From Cinclus cinclus (Eukaryota; Chordata; Aves; Passeriformes; Cinclidae): DNA of 64,000 nucleotides. Position 1 is the first letter of the stretch, and each line of letters opens with the position of its first letter. Shown piece by piece: positions 1 through 11,156 of the stretch. The notes beneath the pieces are model-generated. The model worked only from the letters and a program-made list of their open reading frames with translations. It made no database searches and was not told the DNA's origin. The translations under genes and the position numbers were made by a program. The stretch covers positions 2,776,501 through 2,840,500 of the forward strand of contig NC_085059.1 in NCBI RefSeq assembly GCF_963662255.1, given 5' to 3'.

Positions 1-1107
1 AAGTAGGACAGCTGTGCTTTTCTAGCAGAACTTGCTATTCCTTTTATGACATTTATCTCAAATCATGCAAACCCTTCAGAGCAGCACTAATGCCCAGTGG
101 AGTTCTCCAACTCAAATGTCTCGTTGTCAGTGCAAGAAACAAAGATAATGGAATTTGAATGCTGGATGCAACAACAGGGGCTGCTTCTCCTTGCTCCAAG
201 TGAGAATGATGGCTCTAAAGAGCCTCACCAGGACAGACTCAAGAGCAGACACCTGATTTGTGAGGAAATGCCCAAGATCTCAGCTATTTTTCCCCATGAT
301 TTGTTTCTTCCTGGAAAGAAAAATAAAATAAAATAAAAAAACACCCACAAAATAGTTGCACAAAGACACTGCGATTTCAAAGCAAAATTTGAAAACATTT
401 CTGATTTGCAAATGGCATCTCAGCATTTTCATGAGAATAAAATGCTGCTGTGATGCCGTGATTAAATATTTCATTCCAGCTCCCTGAACAAACTTAAAAT
501 CTTATTAGGAGGTATTTTTGACATAAAAGTGAGCTTCTCTGTGGTGCCCAGAGCTGAGACATCTCCAGCTCCAAGTGCAGCTGCAGGAGCCCTTGGTGCC
601 AGGGAATGATCAAAGGTGCCACCCCTGAGCCCCTGCTTGTCCCTACATCCAGCCCAGGAGGAAAAACACATCCTGAACATCCCCAGGGCTGAGGAAATCC
701 ATGGAAAACACATGGAAAACACACACTGCTGTTCCTGTGGAAAGGTTGGGCAAGTTCAGCAAACAGAAATGTTCTGCCTGGGTTCAAATTGCGCTGCAAC
801 AAAACCTCAGCCAGAGGTGGCTGCTCCACTCCTTGTGCAGACTTGGGAGAGGGAAAAGCTGGGAAAAGGATTTCAGGGGGATTCCACGGGGAATTTTCCA
901 AAGCTCTCTGCAATCCCCATGAGTGCTGCCCTCAGATTTGAGGGGTGACTAATGGCAACTCCCAGGACGTTCCTGTGATTGTGGGGTGCCATGGAGGTAA
1001 TTCCCAGTGAAGTCCTCACGTGGGAGCAAGGAGCTGCTGTTCCCCTGCCAGAGGCTGGAGCACATCTCCCACAGCAGCTGATGCCTCTGCTCTTCCCAAG
1101 TGTGGGG
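1..1107. other. Noncoding sequence, no gene seen
   Basis: The stretch has no frame with a recognisable domain and no repeat family I can name. A short A-rich patch of AAAAT units lies at about 321-341. Open frames are under 140 codons and look random. Confidence 0.6.
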
Positions 1108-1306
1108 ATTTAACCCCAAAACAGCCGCTGCTGGGTGTTTAACCCCAAAACAACCATTGCTGGGTGTTTAACCCCAAAAAAGCCATTGATGTTGTTTAAC
1201 CCCAAAACAGCCATTGATGGAGATCTAACCCCCAAAAAGCCACTGCAGGAGTTTAACCCCAAAACAGCCATTGCTGGGTGTTTAACCCCAAAACAGCCAC
1301 TGCTGG
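1108..1306. repeat. 28-29 bp minisatellite, 7 copies
   Basis: Seven tandem units begin near 1109, 1138, 1167, 1195, 1224, 1251 and 1280. Each reads roughly TTTAACCCCAAAACAGCC followed by ATTGCTGGGTG, with point changes and 1-2 base indels. The array is open on both strands over much of its length, which creates spurious frames rich in the repeated peptide NPKTAIAG. It ends abruptly in unique sequence at 1306. Confidence 0.95.
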
Positions 1307-1789
1307 CCTGCTGGTGGGAGGAGGATGTGGGAGCTGCTCCATCACGCGCCACTGTTGGAGCTGGAAAAGAAATGGTGAGAAGAATTTCCCATTTTGCTGT
1401 GTTTATTCCATTTTTCCTCGTGGGTCTGTGCCAGGCTGCTGCTGTTGGGGCTGAGATCCCCAGTGCCACTGTGGTGGCAGCTCTCCTGGAGCATCCCAGG
1501 ACCTGTTTTAGAACTCTGAGCATCCCAGCTCCACCCCCACACCTTCTGGATGGCTCTTCTGGTGCCTGGCTGCCCTTGGCACCTCCTGACCATGGGGTGG
1601 GTGCAGGGCTGAGCCTGCAGAGCTGAGTTTGTGGCTCTGGGTGTGCCAGGGCTGCAGGATATGTCACAGGAGGGGGTGGGGGTGTTTTCCTGGCTCCTAC
1701 TCTTGGGTCACACAACCCCAGGACTGCTCCAGGCTGGGGCAAAGGGGTTGGGGATAGGACCAGGGAAATATTGCTGGGCAAATGTGAGG
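1307..1789. other. Noncoding sequence, no gene seen
   Basis: This is GC-rich sequence between the 28-bp minisatellite and a CR1 copy. The open frames that cross it are continuations of the minisatellite frame and match no family I recognise. Confidence 0.5.
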
Positions 1790-2263
1790 TCCCTCAAGGG
1801 CTGTGTCCAGTTCTGAGCACCTCAGGAAAGACCTGGAGGGGCTGGAGCGTGTCCAGGGCAGGGAATGGAGCATGGGAAGGGTCTGGAGCCCCAGGAGAGG
1901 CTGAGGGAGCTGGAAAGGGGCTCAGCCTGGAGAAAAGGAGGCTCAGGGGGGACCTTGTGGCTCTGCACAACTCCCTGACAGGAGGGGACAGCTGGGGGGG
2001 ATTTAGGATCTGCTCCAGGGAACAGGGACAGGAGGAGAGGGAACGGCCTCAGGCTGGGCCAGGGGAGCTCAGGGTGGACAGCAGCAGGAATTTCTCCATG
2101 GAAAGGGTGCTCAGGGATTGGAACTGCCCAGGGAGGTTTGGGGTGCCCATCCCTGGGGGTGTCCCAGGAACTGCTGGAGGTGGCACTGAGTGCTCTGGAC
2201 TGGGGACACTTGGGTTCCATGGGCTGGGAGAGCTTTTCCAACCTCAGACATCCCAAAATTCCC
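1790..2263 (+). mobile_element. CR1 LINE, 5'-truncated 3' portion
   Basis: The sequence follows the CR1 3' region in order: a segment like GTGTCCAGTTCTGAGCACC, then AGGAGAGGCTGAGGGAGCTGG, a CTCAGCCTGGAGAAAAGGAGG segment near 1920, and a tail with CTTTTCCAACCTCAGACATCC. About 470 bp remain of an element that is several kilobases when complete, so the ORFs are gone. The subfamily looks the same as the minus-strand copy at 54564-54968, because both carry the CCTGACAGGAGGGGA-type internal segment. No clear target duplication was found. Confidence 0.85.
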
Positions 2264-2439
2264 CCCTAGGGCTCCACCCAGCCCCCAGGAAGCTTCCCAG
2301 AGGCTCTGGAAGCACCAGCGTGTCTCTGAGCAGCTTAACCAGCTCTTGCTGTGTGAGTGAAGCGCCATCCCCGCACAGGGAGGGCACGAGCAAGTGGAAA
2401 TCAGGGCTTATGTTTGCCACTGATAAATGTATTAATCTT
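2264..2439. other. Unique sequence downstream of CR1
   Basis: A short stretch with no recognised element separates the CR1 tail from an AT-rich block. Confidence 0.4.
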
Positions 2440-2790
2440 TAGAGCAGAATTTCAACTACAACCCTTTTCCAGGAACCTCAGCGCTCCCTTATTTTGCAGG
2501 CCTTGTAAGGGAATGTGATTTTGCCTTTTAACTGGAGTGTATCTTATGCTAAGCAGCGAGATTAAGCGGAGGGATCCAAAAGAAGTTGCTGAATGGCAGA
2601 ATTGCCTTTATAAATAACATTAATAATTTATCCGATCCAGGGGTTTTTTGGGTAAATGAAATACCTGCCTCTGTATAAAGCCCACTGAATAGGAACACAT
2701 CTCTGCTTTTATGAGGCTGGGATTAAAGAAGGGAAATGCTAAGGGGCTTATCTTCGCTTCAATTTGCAGCCCTTCCGGCTAATGGCAAAC
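2440..2790. promoter_or_regulatory. Candidate conserved noncoding block
   Basis: The block is AT-rich and free of repeats, and it contrasts with the GC-rich CR1 sequence beside it. It holds a perfect GATA-factor motif in reverse (CTTATCT, 2757-2763), AT-rich runs such as TAATAATTTA near 2623, and two CpG-containing GAGATTAAGCGG-like segments. These are typical of vertebrate noncoding elements under constraint, but conservation cannot be judged from one sequence. Confidence 0.3.
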
Positions 2791-3468
2791 TCATTTAAGG
2801 AGCTGCTGTGTTTGTGCCAGCTCTGGCTTTGTTCTCGGTGCTGGAGCTTGGCTGCATTTCCCACCACGGCGCTGGGGAGAGCTGAGAGGAAGCACTTTGT
2901 TTTCCTGACCTCGGATTACCAGACAAAAACCAGCAAGAATCGTTTTCCTCCCTGTTCTGGGCCGGGCCAAGACCCACCGCGTGGCAGAGGATGAGCACAA
3001 GGAGCATCTGTCAAACTTGTGCTGGGATGCCCCGAGTCCTCCTGCAGCAGCAGGCGTGGAATGACCACGTTCACCCTCCCAAAACCCCACGAGATGTCAT
3101 TTCCCTGCTTTTCTTTCCTTCCTGGTGAAAATCAATCGCTTCAAAGTTCACTGAAGGTGAAGACAACCTTTGCTTTCCATTCAGGGCTGAGCCATCTTTG
3201 GGAGAGAACCTCTGGAAAGGGAGAATAGCAAAAATCAGCAGAAAAAACTCACCCTGAATAATTCCAACTAGGCAAAGGAAAAGCCATTTGCTCCTAGTTA
3301 TTCCTCAGACAAAAGTATGAATATAAAAAATCATCGGCTCTTTACCCTTTACCCTGCCTGGACTCTTTGCATCAGATTTGTGCCACTCCAGCTTTGCTTC
3401 ACCGACCCTCAAAGACCTCATCACTGGATCCTCGAGACATTTAAAGAAATCAGGGGGCTTGGGGGATT
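2791..3468. other. Noncoding sequence, no gene seen
   Basis: Unique sequence with no recognised repeat. Two overlapping minus-strand frames of 70-99 codons cover 2791-3090 but show no known domain. Confidence 0.5.
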
Positions 3469-3490
3469 ATTTTATTTTTTTAATTTTTTT

Positions 3491-3537
<47 letters not shown>
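3469..3537. repeat. Poly-T tract (45 uninterrupted T)
   Basis: A T-rich lead-in from 3469 ends in an uninterrupted run of 45 T at 3493-3537. No element carrying this as a poly-A tail on the minus strand was identified to the right, and CR1 elements do not end in poly-A. It is probably a simple repeat, and its exact length is likely to be uncertain in the assembly. Confidence 0.95.
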
Positions 3538-3539
<2 letters not shown>

Positions 3540-4689
3540 AAAAGCAGGGCCCAAAAGCAGAGAAAACAAAAGGGGTCCTAAATCTGACCTAAGCTACTGC
3601 TTGTGTGTGCACTGACCTGGATCAGGCAAGAAAATCTTATCCAAAATAATGTTACGAGCTCTGTGCTTTGCATTCAGACAACGAGGCTGTGACAGAGGCA
3701 GGTGGGAATTTACAATCTGCTTTAGCAAAACCTGAGATTGTCTTTAGCTGGGTGTTTCAAGGCAGTTTTATGTCACCCACATCTGCTGCTGCCCAGGCGA
3801 GCCCGCAATCCCCCGAGCTGTGCTGCTGCAGCAAAGGAGGAGATGAAGCAGAAAGGGAGATGAAGACCTCCTAAGCTTTATCAAACCCCACCAAAAAGTC
3901 AGGAGATTTGGGGATTATGCCGTGTAATTACATTACCTGCAGAAAAAAGTTGCCTGAGAATTTTCTGTCTTGTGCTGCCAGTTCTTTTCAGCTATTAGTA
4001 ACACACAACTTCCCATTGTCTTCTCCCGAGGCACAGATGGGCTAATTTTCAGCTACCTGATAATTACACATTGTTTGAAACTATATCAAAAGCTTCCACT
4101 CCTGCCATCCTGCAGCAGCCATTCCTGCAGCTCCCAAAGTCCCTGGCTGGAGTCCCCATCCCTCAGTCCATCTGTCCCTGCAGGAGTGGAGCTCCCACTC
4201 AGCTTCCCCAGGCTGGTTTTGTAGGGATTTGTGCCTTTTCCAAAGGGGTTGGAGTCACTGAAGCTGCACCAAAAGCTCCATGCCAGCATCCCAGGTTATT
4301 ATGGGACAACGGACAGTGAGGTGGTTCTGCAGGAACGCTCCTGGGGATGCCGATGTAGGGGGGAAATGAAGGATAAACCAACACCAGAAGCTAAAAATCA
4401 GCACAACAAAGGTTTAGTCTCAGTTTTCCTGGGCAAAGCTGGGGATTGCCAGGCTGGAGAAAGGCAGGATGGAGAGGGAGGGTGACAGCCCCTGCTCTCG
4501 AGCCAAGATGGGGGCTGGAGAATCTCCTTGTCCCCTGACCTCTCCTCTTCAGGAGTGGTTTCTCTGCCAGTTGAGCTCTGATTTGATTTAGGGGGTGGTT
4601 TTTTAGTGGGAAAATGCCCAAGTCCTCCTCACTCATGTGTTTGCTGCTCCTCATCATCAGGTCCTGCTCCCTTTTCAGAGAAGGAAATT
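3538..4689. other. Noncoding sequence, no gene seen
   Basis: Unique mixed-composition sequence. The frames are short, overlap on both strands and match no known family. Confidence 0.5.
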
Positions 4690-5120
4690 AAATGGGGTTG
4701 ACATGACTGGCTCTTGACAAACCCATGTTCTTTGATTTTATTCATCCTTTTACAAGTTGCTATTTAAGCCTTTCCTCCAGCCTCTTTCAGGGAATTTAGA
4801 TTAAGATGATTATTCAGGTTTTCTTCTGACTTTTTTTTTTTTAATTTTAAGTATCCTCTTCAAAGAGAGGTGCCTCTCTCATCTCCAGGGACCTCTGCAC
4901 CTTCATCAGTTTTAAGATAACCACCAACGGTTCAATGTTCCAGGGTGTTTTTTTATCAGATCCTCTCATTTTTGAATACATCTGACATATCCAAATGGCT
5001 CCAAACTCCTTCTCTTCCTCTGGCCTTCCCCACAGTTCCCTTCAAAGTAGTTTCATTACCTTTCATCCACAATTAACCTTTGGATAAAGACTGAAGCAAT
5101 GGAGATGGGACAAATCCCTG
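4690..5120 (-). mobile_element. Ancient CR1-like LINE, reverse-transcriptase remnant
   Basis: Read on the minus strand, 4698-4727 translates to HGFVKSQSCQ. This matches the conserved HGF-xxxx-SC block of CR1-clade reverse transcriptase. On the plus strand, further landmarks of the same reversed element follow in the expected order. They are a degenerate form of the preceding block near 4785-4810, a TTTTGAATACATCTGACATA segment near 4970, and ATTAACCTTTGGATAAAGACTGAAG near 5073-5097. Stops and indels break every frame, so this is a dead copy much older than the short CR1 tails elsewhere. It may extend rightward to about 5600, but similarity there is too weak to call. Confidence 0.6.
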
Positions 5121-6422
5121 CTTGCAATGCTCAGTCTGTTCTCCCTCCCCAGACATTCAGGCCCCTCCACATCTTCCTGTTCTTGTTTTATGTCTGATTT
5201 ATTTGTGGGCACTTCTGGTTGCCTCCAAAACCTCGTGAGCAGCTCCCAGTGTGTGAGCCTGTGTTACCCCTCTTTTTTTCCCCCCAGGAATGTGCCTGCT
5301 CCCACTCTCCACATGATTTTTTCCAGTTCCCAGACCTCGCTGATGCCGTAATTCCATATAATTATGCTCCCTACCAGCTTTCCTGAGAAGTAATTTGTTG
5401 CTGTTCACCATCTTTGCTGTCTTCTGGGAGCTGCCAGCTCTCCTGCATTTCCTTCTTGCACATTCCCATCCAGGAGGGCTCCTCCAGCACAGCCCTGATC
5501 CCTGTCAGCTGCTCATTATTTTGTTATTTCTATCATCCCTCCTCGCTGTGCCTCTGGGAAGAGACGCTCAGGTGATCCAAAGCTTTCTTGTTCCCAAATC
5601 CCTTGGGATGCAAGTTTAGGGCTGGCCTGATAACACTGCAGAACTGAAGGAGGGGTTGGCTGAGAGCTCCTGAAATCCTCCTGGTGGTGACCCTGTGTTG
5701 GATCCCAGAAATCTGGAATTTTTTTGAGCTTTCTGTGCTTTCTGGCACTGACCCCCTGGAGAACACTGCTTTTCACTTTAGGCCTTGGAGAAATTTGAGT
5801 GATGGAAATAAAATCACTGGTGTGTAGTTGGAATAGAAGTGTGTGAGTTCACATGGTGAAGGGTTTGGAAATTGGGGTTTTTATAATGTACTAATAGGTA
5901 TGGGACAAGATGGAGGATTTTGGGTGTTGTTTCTTTCTGTCTTTCTTCCTTCTTCTTCATGATTTCAGGCAGTAGTTTCTGGTTGAACAGTCAATGCTGC
6001 ACTGAGGGTCATGGAAATTTGGTTATTGGGTTAAAAGTATAAATAATACAGGTGTTAATACTCTATTGGACTGTTTATCTTTAAGAGACCTTGTAGCAGC
6101 TGGATCTGTCTCCATTTTGCTGACTTTTAGCTGGTGGCTAGAAGTGTTGCTGAACTTTCTGTACTTTAGATAATATTTATTAAACAACCAAGCCCAAACA
6201 AGAGAAAATCCATTTCCTTAATGTGTTTTTTAATCGTGGCCCTGAGTGAAGACAGAAGACACTTCAGACAAGCCACTAATGAAGTGGTGCAAACACCACC
6301 CTGTTACAACCCTGAGTGGGGGAGGAGCTCCTTGGGGGAAAGAGATCCAGAACTGGCCAATTTTATCATGTTGGGTTGTGTGTAGAAAGCCCAGACCCTG
6401 GCATCTCCTGTTCTCCATGCAC
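5121..6422. other. Noncoding sequence, no gene seen
   Basis: The left part (to about 5600) could be further decayed LINE sequence. The rest is AT-rich with a pyrimidine-rich stretch near 5929-5960. No gene or named repeat is recognised. Confidence 0.45.
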
Positions 6423-6516
6423 ATGGGATGGGATGGGATGGGATGGGATGGGATGGGATGGGATGGGATGGGATGGGATGGGATGGGATGGGATGGGATG
6501 GGATGGGATGGGATGG
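6423..6516. repeat. (GGGAT)n pentanucleotide array
   Basis: About 18 perfect copies of GGGAT run without interruption. Because 5 is not a multiple of 3, all three forward frames stay open and repeat WDGMG, and the reverse frames repeat PSHPI. These frames are artefacts. The purity suggests a young or actively varying microsatellite. Confidence 0.98.
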
Positions 6517-6779
6517 AAAAGCAGCTCTGCCCCTTCCTTGGCTCTTTGGGATCTTCATATCCCCAGCTCAAGGCATCCAAACCTCCATATCCCCATTTTT
6601 GGGGAGGTTCCCACACTGGCCTGAACATCTTTTTTGTGTCTCCTGCAGCCACTTGGAGTCAAGAGCCACTGGAAAGACAAATCCCAGAGGGAGGAATTCC
6701 AGGTGCCCTCGGGGACGTGCTGGCTGTGATTTAGTCTCGGCTTTAACAAACCCTCTCCCTCTCGCTCGCTCGCCTCCGG

Positions 6780-7115
6780 TAACGAAGCAGCGAGATGAAA
6801 GACAGGGCCACGGAAGGTTGTTAAAAAATTACTTGCAAATTAACAGGAGGACAAAGTGTGTGAGTTAATATCGTCTAAAGACCCTTGAAAGCGGCGCTGG
6901 CGCGTGCACCCTCCGAGCACCGACGTTCCCAGGCACAGCTACACTGGTAAACCGAGCCCAGGGGGCTTGATTAACAGGAAATTTTCAGAATGCCAATTAG
7001 AGCAAAGTTTACCGAACAAATTGTTTGCACTTGTACCCTAGAACCATCATGAATTTTAATTCTGCATGGATTTATGTGGCTGAAACAATAATTAAAGATA
7101 CATGAACGCCTCACG
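6780..7115. promoter_or_regulatory. Candidate conserved noncoding block
   Basis: A repeat-free block with an unusual mix: CpG-containing sequence (6760-6930, with CTCGCTCGCTCGCC and GCGGCGCTGGCGCG) joins an AT-rich half with a homeodomain core TAATTA at 7089-7094 and AAATTAACAGG near 6836. Neighbouring sequence is poor in CpG. This pattern is common in constrained developmental enhancers. The call is inferred from composition and motifs only. Confidence 0.35.
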
Positions 7116-7490
7116 TTCAGGAGAATCCCCCAGGGTTGTGCTGGAGTTTTTTGGGTGGGGAAGGGAGTGAGGAGCCTGTTTGGGCAGGAGCTGCTCTCTC
7201 CTGGGGGACATGGGGTGGAGAAGGCTTTTCCCTATGGAAACAAGCAGTTTTCCAAGTATTGAGCTCCCAGATTTGTGCTGTGTTTTGTCTTTGATTTCTT
7301 TTCTATTCCTTCATTTCTGTAACCTGACAAAGAATGATGCATGGGATGTTTTCCCAATAAACAGTGACTTGTCTTTTCCTGCCTCCCACTTTTGGAGTCT
7401 GTGGGATCTCAAATCAGCTCCTTGTCTCCCCCAGAACTGGAGCCTTGCCCCTCCCTGCAGCCTGGGAACGTGCAGAGGAATCCCTTTTCT
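7116..7490. other. Noncoding sequence, no gene seen
   Basis: Unique sequence leading into the 73-bp minisatellite. A 287-codon frame starts at 7180 but most of it is repeat translation. Confidence 0.5.
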
Positions 7491-8062
7491 CTTTATCCTT
7501 GTTCCTGCTCAAAACTTTCAGGTTTGGATATGGGGGAACAGGCAAATAGGGATGGATCCCTTTCCTCCTGGAGCCTCCCCAGCCATTCCTAGGTTTGGAT
7601 ATGGGATGGATATGGGGTTGGATCTCTTTTTTTCTTTATCCCTGGCTCCTGCCCAGCCATTCCCAGGTTTGAATGCAGGGAAAAGCAAATGGGGATGCAT
7701 CCCTTTCCTCTTGGTCCCTCCTCAGCCATGCCCAGGTTGTGATATGGGGGAAAAGTACCTGGGAATGGATCCCTTTTCTCCTTATCCCTGTTCCTGCTCA
7801 AGCACTTCCAGGTTTGGATATGAGATGGATATGGGGTTGGATCCCTTTCTTCTTTATCCCAGCTCCTGCCCAGCCATTCCCAGGTTTGGATATGGGATGG
7901 ATATGGGGATGCATCCCCTTTTTCTTTATCCTTGTCTCTCCTCAGCCATTCCCAGATATGGATATAGGGGAAAAGCAAATGGGGATGGATCCCTTTTTTC
8001 TTTATCCCAGCTCCTGCCCAGACATTCCCAGGTTTGGATATAGGATGGATATGGGGTTGGAT

Positions 8063-8101
<39 letters not shown>

Positions 8102-8205
8102 CCCTGGCTCCTGCCCAGCCATTCCCAGGTTTGGATGCAGGGAAAAAGCAAATGGGGATGCATCCCTTTCCTCCTGGTCCCTCCTCAGCCATTCCCAGGT
8201 CGGGG
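7491..8205. repeat. ~73 bp minisatellite with higher-order structure
   Basis: About ten units contain CCATTCCCAGGTTTGGATATG, then a GGATGGATCCCTTT-type segment, then CTTTATCCCAGCTCCTGCC. At least two unit types occur: one with GATATGGGATGGATATGGGG, the other with GCAGGGAAAAGCAAATGGGG. The ordered pair at 7592-7737 recurs at 8031-8205, an offset of 439 bp or about six units, so a multi-unit block was duplicated. One unit carries a poly-T tract at 8066-8094 where its partner has only about 8 T. The long frames on both strands here are repeat translation. Confidence 0.93.
8066..8094. repeat. Poly-T tract inside minisatellite
   Basis: A run of about 29 T lies in one unit of the 73-bp array. The matching place in the unit 439 bp upstream has about 8 T, so the tract expanded after the block duplication. 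Confidence 0.93.
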
Positions 8206-9812
8206 ATGTGGGAGAAAGGCCTGGAATGCACAGGGAGCAGCTGTGCCCCCAGGAGAAGTCACAACCAGCAGTGTGATGTCAATGAGTGTCTTCATTTGAA
8301 TTCCTCTCCTCCTCTCCTGGTTGCTGGTAAATAAGTTACACGTATTTTTAGAAGAAGTTATTTTCTGTCAGTGCACTTTTAAATGTCAAGCTCCTGGAGA
8401 GGAGTCTGAGAGAGAGTTTAAGGTCAGTCAGGCTTTAAGGGAGAAATACAGGTGGAAGGAGCTTTGGTCCAGCCTAAGCCTGGCTGTGGTTTAAACACTG
8501 GGAATGCAGGAGCATCCCACACAGAGGTGACAGCCAGGGGCATGGCTCTCCCTGTCCCTCAGTTATGGAAAAAGGGAAAACTTGGACCAAAAAGCGCTGG
8601 ATGAAAATTCCATGTTGTGCTGGTTGAGGAGCGCTGATGAATAATTCATCCCCCCAAAGGTCAGGTTACAAATGATTAATTAACCTTAAGAGAAGGTGTC
8701 CTCGTTGGCAACATCCCTTGTCCTGAACAGCTTCATCATGTCTACATGGGCCGTTGAAACACAATTATTTGGGAAAAGGATCGAGGAATCTCAGGGCAAA
8801 CGGAGAGGGGCCAGCATCAGCCATGGGGGTCACAGCAGCTCCTCAGGCTTTGCTGGGCCCCTGTGGGTTAAACCAGGCTCAGGCACTGCTGGAATTGGCT
8901 GGGAAGGTGCTGGAATTGCTCAGAAAAACATCCAGCATTTGTTTTCCAGCTTTCATGTAGGAGCGTGGCTCTCCTGCTGGGACTAATGGCTGTGGGGACA
9001 CTGCCTGGGCAGGGCTGGCTGCATTTGTCACCAGCCTTTTCTCGTGTGAATTCATTAACAAAGTGCTCCTTAAAAGCTCTTCCAGTGTCTGGAGTCATTC
9101 CTGGCTGATCCCTGTGAGCAGAGTCTGCCTCACCCCAGCTGCAGGGCACCCCCTCAACCTCTCTGCCTCCTGATTCAGGCTCCAGGAGAGCCTCCCAGCT
9201 CTTGCCAGGGCCACTTATGATGCTAGCATTGATTTATTTTAATTAATGGATTGATTTTAATTAATGGATGTGTTTTATTTTGGCAGAGGCAATGGCTGAA
9301 AGCTGGGTTCCCTCAGTACCTCTCCCAGGACAAGTGTGTGAAAATCTTGTCTGCATCAGAAAGTTGCTGCCCCTCCAGCTCCTTCTTCTTCCTTCCCTTC
9401 CCAAAATCAGCAGGACACTGAATTCTTTTTGCACTAAGGAACAATTTACCCTCTCCCCTGACACAGCTCCTACATTGCATGAAGCTAAGTTGTTTTATTC
9501 CTGCATTTTTAAATACATAAAGTGGCAAAAGCAGCACATTCACACCTGACCTGAACCGGGGGAGGTTTCCCAATTATTTCAGCTCAACTCCACTGTTTCC
9601 AGGAGCAGAGGGATGACAGAAAGCACAGGAAGAGTCTGGGGGAAAACACAACAAAGATTCCCATTATGAGGAGCTGGGTTTAGCTTTGTTAAGTGGGGCT
9701 GGACACCAGAAGGAGCAGCTTTGGTGGGGTGTGGAGCCTAAGCTTGCTTCAGTAACTCATACTGGTCATACTGGTCACTGAACTGGGAATTTGAGATTGA
9801 AAGGGAAAATGA
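8206..9812. other. Noncoding sequence with a small AT-rich tandem duplication
   Basis: No gene is recognised. At 9229-9268 two adjacent copies of a TTGATTTTAATTAATGGA unit (22 and 18 bp) sit side by side, giving two AATTAATGG homeodomain-like cores 20 bp apart. Confidence 0.5.
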
Positions 9813-10025
9813 GGTGGGATATTGGGCAAGACTTGTTCCCTGGCAGGGTGGGCAGGGCTGGCACAGGGTGCCCAGAGCAGCTGTGGCTGCCCCTGGATCC
9901 CTGGCAGTGCCCAAGGCCAGGCTGGAGCAGCCTGGGACAGTGGGAGGTGTCCCTGCCGTGGCAGGGCTGGGATGGGATGATTTTTAAGATCCCTTCCCAC
10001 CCAAACCATTCTGAGATTCCCTGAT
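9813..10025 (+). mobile_element. CR1 LINE 3' end
   Basis: The standard CR1 order is clear: GGGATATTGGGCAAG, then CCCAGAGCAGCTGTGGCTGC, CCAAGGCCAGGCTGGAGCAG, GGTGTCCCTGCC, and the terminal CCCACCCAAACCATTCTGAG. The terminal ATTCTGAGATTCCCTGATTCTG is a decayed form of the 8-bp CR1 tail repeat. About 210 bp remain. Confidence 0.95.
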
Positions 10026-11156
10026 TCTGCACAAACCTCTGTGGGACCCTCTGGATTCATCCAGAAATGATGGAGAGCCCATGCACAGCTTGATGTCACC
10101 ACTCACCGAGTTTTTCTCACCTGTCTGCTCCTCTCCCACATTACTTGGCTGCAAAATCCTTCCCAAACTGCTGGAACTGGGAGCAGTGGGGTCATGGGGA
10201 CCATCAGAGATGCAGAACCCGCTGTGCCAGCTCAGCCTGGTGCTCCTCCAGCTCAGGCATTTCCAGCTTTAATCCCCATATTTCTGCATTTGTAGGGTTT
10301 TAGGTATTTTTCCTTTATTTTATTTTTTAGAAGCATGAAAATGATTTGCAACATTTCACATTGCGTATTTTTTAATCCCGCAAAATGAAAACAAATCTTT
10401 TCCCTACTTTGCCTGTTTTCAAGGCCTTACTTTTGTTCGGCTCTCACCCAAAAAAAAAGGAAAAAAACCCAAAAAGCTATGGGTGGGTGAAACTCCTAAA
10501 ATCCCCAACCACTGGAAAGAAAATTGGTGTTTTTCCAAGTTAAGTACTCTGACAGAGCGAACATACATGTTTAATTTGAAAATGTTGATTCCAAATGGAT
10601 TTTTGTTTAAAAAAAGCTTTCCTCAAGCAAGTCAATATTTGTAATCAAATTGAAATTTCCTCTGGGAATTATTTATTTTCACGAGGTCTAATTTTTGCAA
10701 GGAAAAATTCTATGCAGGAAGGGTTTAAGGCGCTTTAAAGCAGCTTTAGGAATCTGGGAGATGGAAGGGGGCTGGGAAATCCCACTCAGGCTGAGCCCAC
10801 TTGCCTTTGATGAGGGTGAGCTGATGAAAGAGTTTAAAGTGCCTCTTTCTTCTTTGAAAAGGGAAAAGAGTGAGCAGGAGGAAAGGGGAGGAATTGGAAG
10901 GGAGGAGACATCCAACAGCAGTTCCCTCCCGATCCCCTCCTTTCTATTCCTCTGAAATTGAGAATAAAAATTCCATGTGGCGCCAAGGGTGCCCCTTTGG
11001 ACTGCAAAGTGAGGGACCTGAGCTGGGCTCGTGGGGTTCCTCTGTGGCCAGAGGGGACAAGGGGCACTCTGGGGAGCTGTGGAGCTCCCCTGCCCTCAGC
11101 TGCAGGAGATGAGGTGGGCAAGGAGTTCACCTGCCTCGAACTGATAAGCTGAGGGT
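10026..11156. other. Noncoding sequence, AT-rich centre
   Basis: Region 10280-10690 is AT-rich and repeat-free, with A and T runs, and could be a weakly constrained element. The rest is unremarkable. No gene is recognised. Confidence 0.45.

Noticed and set aside
1108..1306. Telomere-like repeat (AACCCCAAAA)
   Set aside because: The full unit is 28 bp and avian telomeres are TTAGGG. The likeness is chance.
3493..3537. Poly-A tail of a processed pseudogene on the minus strand
   Set aside because: No gene-like sequence precedes it on the minus strand and no flanking duplication was found.
7180..8043. A 287-codon plus frame
   Set aside because: It is translation of the 73-bp minisatellite, with matching long frames on the minus strand.
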